From Streptococcus mitis (GTDB lineage Bacteria; Bacillota; Bacilli; Lactobacillales; Streptococcaceae), in the NCBI RefSeq assembly GCF_009496155.1, contig NZ_WIJP01000025.1:1-12699 (forward strand): DNA of 12,699 bases, in the 5' to 3' direction. The position numbers and the translations under genes are program-made. The notes beneath the pieces are model-generated. The model made no database searches and was not told the DNA's origin. It saw only the letters and a list, made by a program, of their open reading frames with translations. Each line of letters begins with the position of its first letter. Position 1 is the stretch's first letter. Positions 11,549 through 12,699 of this stretch are shown here, piece by piece.

Positions 11549-11635
11549 ATGGAGAATATCTTTAATATTCTAATTGCTATTGAAGTTGAGATTTTGGTTC
11601 ATTATATTTGCAAGTGGTTAGACAATAAATGGTGA
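11549..11635 (+). CDS. Small membrane peptide, 28 aa, beside the origin
   Basis: ATG at 11549 follows AAAGGAGG, and TGA is at 11633. The sequence is a hydrophobic helix (IFNILIAIEVEILVHYI) followed by CKWLDNKW. Very short peptides ending in a YICKWLD-like tail are a pattern I associate with small uncharacterised streptococcal membrane peptides; some type I toxins have a similar plan. The leader has a hairpin at 11505-11521 whose CCTC could partly pair with the ribosome site. Its place between the inverted-arm module and the origin suggests a maintenance role, but this is inference. It is too short for normal gene calling. Confidence 0.6.
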   Translation: MENIFNILIAIEVEILVHYICKWLDNKW

Positions 11636-11643
11636 AATGAAAA

Positions 11644-11745
11644 ATAGATTTTTTTATTTTTAAAAAATAAAATATAGATTTTTTTCTTAAGAAGATACTT
11701 TCTAATTTACTTTCTGACTTACTTTATATTACTTTATATTACTTT
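11644..11745. other. AT-rich origin segment with direct repeats and palindrome
   Basis: ATAGATTTTTTT at 11644-11655 and 11674-11685 flanks a 21-bp near-perfect A/T palindrome (11652-11672). Four TTACTTT heptamers then start at 11707, 11719, 11729 and 11739, close to one per helical turn. Such a stretch upstream of iterons is the expected place for strand opening. Confidence 0.55.
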
Positions 11746-11788
11746 GTCTACCTTAGAAACTCAGTAATACCAAGGGATTGCAGATAAA

Positions 11789-11910
11789 TAATTGACTATT
11801 TTGTACCCTATTATTGACTATTTTGTACCCTATTATTGACTATTTTGTACCCTATTATTGACTATTTTGTACCCTATTATTGACTATTTTGTACCCTATT
11901 ATTGACTATA
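11789..11910 (+). repeat. Iterons: five 22-bp direct repeats plus a half copy
   Basis: Copies start at 11789, 11811, 11833, 11855 and 11877, each containing ATTGACTATTTTGTACCC. Four are identical and the first differs by one base (TA in place of TT at its start). A sixth copy stops after its first 11 bases at 11899-11909. Tandem 22-bp repeats just before a Rep_3 gene are the usual binding array for the initiator and mark the origin of replication and copy control. Confidence 0.93.
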
Positions 11911-11930
11911 AAAATAAAAATTGATAGAAT
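11902..11930 (+). promoter_or_regulatory. Promoter of rep, overlapping the last partial iteron
   Basis: TTGACT (11902-11907), 17 bases, TAGAAT (11925-11930), with TG ahead of the -10. The -35 is part of the iteron sequence, so bound Rep would block its own transcription. Confidence 0.8.
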
Positions 11931-11966
11931 ATAGCATAATAAGAAACGCAGTAAAAGGTAAACAAG

Positions 11967-12699
11967 ATGGTATCAAATAGAAAATCTAGTAAAATCTACG
12001 AAGAACTAGCCTCTCGTCAAAATTATTTAGTCGTCCAGGCGAATGACTTAGCTAAAGCGTTTGGTAATTTAAAAGCTTTTGAACACAAGGTTTTAGACTT
12101 TTGTTTTTCATCTGTAACGAAGGATAGTAAAGTTAGTGATGTCTTTACAGTTCATAGCCTTGACATTATGAAGCACTTCGGATTAACCAAAAATGGTCAG
12201 AATTATAGACGAATTGCAGAAGCTTTTTCGAGACTTAATGAGAATACAGCTCTATATATCCCTGAAACATTGCCTGACGGTAGACGATCAATAATCATGA
12301 CTCAACTTTTCAGCAGAATAAGATTTATTGAAGATGGGCTTGTAGAGTTTAAATTCTCCGAAGATGCAGGACCTTTAGTTTTTGAGTTGAAAAGAAACTA
12401 CTATTCTTTCCATTTGGATGAGTTAGGGAATGTAAAATCTAAGTATTCTTTGATCTTGATGAAACTTTGGGAAGCTTATCGTTTAGGGAATCGAGAGTAT
12501 ACGACCATTAAAGGGAGTTTAGAGGAATGGCAGGATTGGTTCTTAGGTGAAGAGAAGTCATGGCCGGCAGGTTTATTTAAGAGAAATGCTCTCCTAGTCG
12601 CATGCGAAGAATTAGAAATGAAATTCAATGCTGACATAGAGCTAACAACTGTAAAAAAAGGACGAAAAGTTATCGGGTATGAGATGGTAATTAGGGATA
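11967..12699 (+). CDS. rep: Plasmid replication initiator, Rep_3 (RepB) family, first part
   Basis: Initiator for iteron-controlled theta replication. The ATG at 11967 follows AAAGGT with normal spacing, and the frame is open to the window end, where it joins in frame to 1-207 across the circular junction, giving 270 aa. Residues about 20-100 fit the first winged-helix domain of Rep_3 initiators (a KAFEHKVLDF helix, then NYRRIAEAFSRLNENT). A second domain follows, with LKRNYYSFHLDE and KYSLILMKLWEAYRLG, the helical stretch usual in this family. The length matches the family. Five and a half 22-bp iterons lie just upstream and should be its binding sites. The promoter overlaps the last partial iteron, which suggests autorepression. 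Family assignment comes from reading the translation, not from a profile search. Confidence 0.92.
   Translation, partial: MVSNRKSSKIYEELASRQNYLVVQANDLAKAFGNLKAFEHKVLDFCFSSVTKDSKVSDVFTVHSLDIMKHFGLTKNGQNYRRIAEAFSRLNENTALYIPETLPDGRRSIIMTQLFSRIRFIEDGLVEFKFSEDAGPLVFELKRNYYSFHLDELGNVKSKYSLILMKLWEAYRLGNREYTTIKGSLEEWQDWFLGEEKSWPAGLFKRNALLVACEELEMKFNADIELTTVKKGRKVIGYEMVIRD
12573..12699. repeat. Terminal redundancy: exact 127-bp copy of bases 1-127
   Basis: Bases 12573-12699 repeat 1-127 without a mismatch, and rep reads in frame across the join. An exact end overlap of this length is the usual mark of a circular molecule written as a linear contig, not of a biological repeat. The unique length is then 12,572 bp. 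Confidence 0.95.

Noticed and set aside
11789..11910. CRISPR-like array
   Set aside because: The units are contiguous 22-bp repeats without unique spacers, directly ahead of a Rep_3 gene; they are iterons.

Overview
The window reads as one complete circular plasmid of about 12,572 bp: its first 127 bases recur exactly as its last 127, which looks like a circular contig opened inside the replication gene. AT-rich Firmicute composition, a Rep_3-type initiator with 22-bp iterons, XerS-like proteins and a fragment of a blpB/comB bacteriocin-export gene all point to Streptococcus (a related lactic coccus is possible). I see no rRNA, tRNA, CRISPR array or intact transposase.

Layout. 11644-12699 joined to 1-207: AT-rich origin region, five and a half iterons, and rep (270 aa across the junction), whose promoter -35 lies in the last partial iteron. 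208-749: non-coding, with a terminator, two 35-bp repeats and two inverted repeats (possible transfer origin or RNA). 750-2585: an unknown gene plus a replication-relaxation (Replic_Relax-like) gene. 2681-4911: two minus-strand XerS-like paralogues lacking the catalytic residues, accompanied by repeated short motifs that could be their binding sites. 5004-7124: minus-strand block of a gene with an in-frame stop, a BECR-fold nuclease-like gene under an apparently leaderless promoter inside a 13-bp palindrome, a structured RNA with its own promoter and strong terminator, and a 149-aa unknown gene. 7248-7577: a small unknown gene. 7832-8425: a 5'-truncated blpB/comB remnant. 8491-8604: an unlisted 37-aa membrane peptide. 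8708-9566: a MazEF/PemIK toxin-antitoxin pair in which each gene has its own copy of one promoter/operator, with a terminator between them. 9691-11188: two convergent ribbon-helix-helix/coiled-coil paralogues forming imperfect 440-bp inverted arms around a TfoX-N gene and remnants of a DNA methyltransferase C-terminus. 11549-11635: a 28-aa membrane peptide.

How it fits together: replication by Rep and iterons; maintenance by MazEF and possibly by the RNA/nuclease block or the small peptides; the pseudo-recombinases may act as DNA-binding proteins in regulation, partition or multimer control. The best candidates for something undescribed are the RNA-terminator-gene unit next to the BECR nuclease (5055-6266) and the paired inactive XerS proteins with their repeat sets (2681-4911). 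All functions come from reading the sequence; no database search was run.
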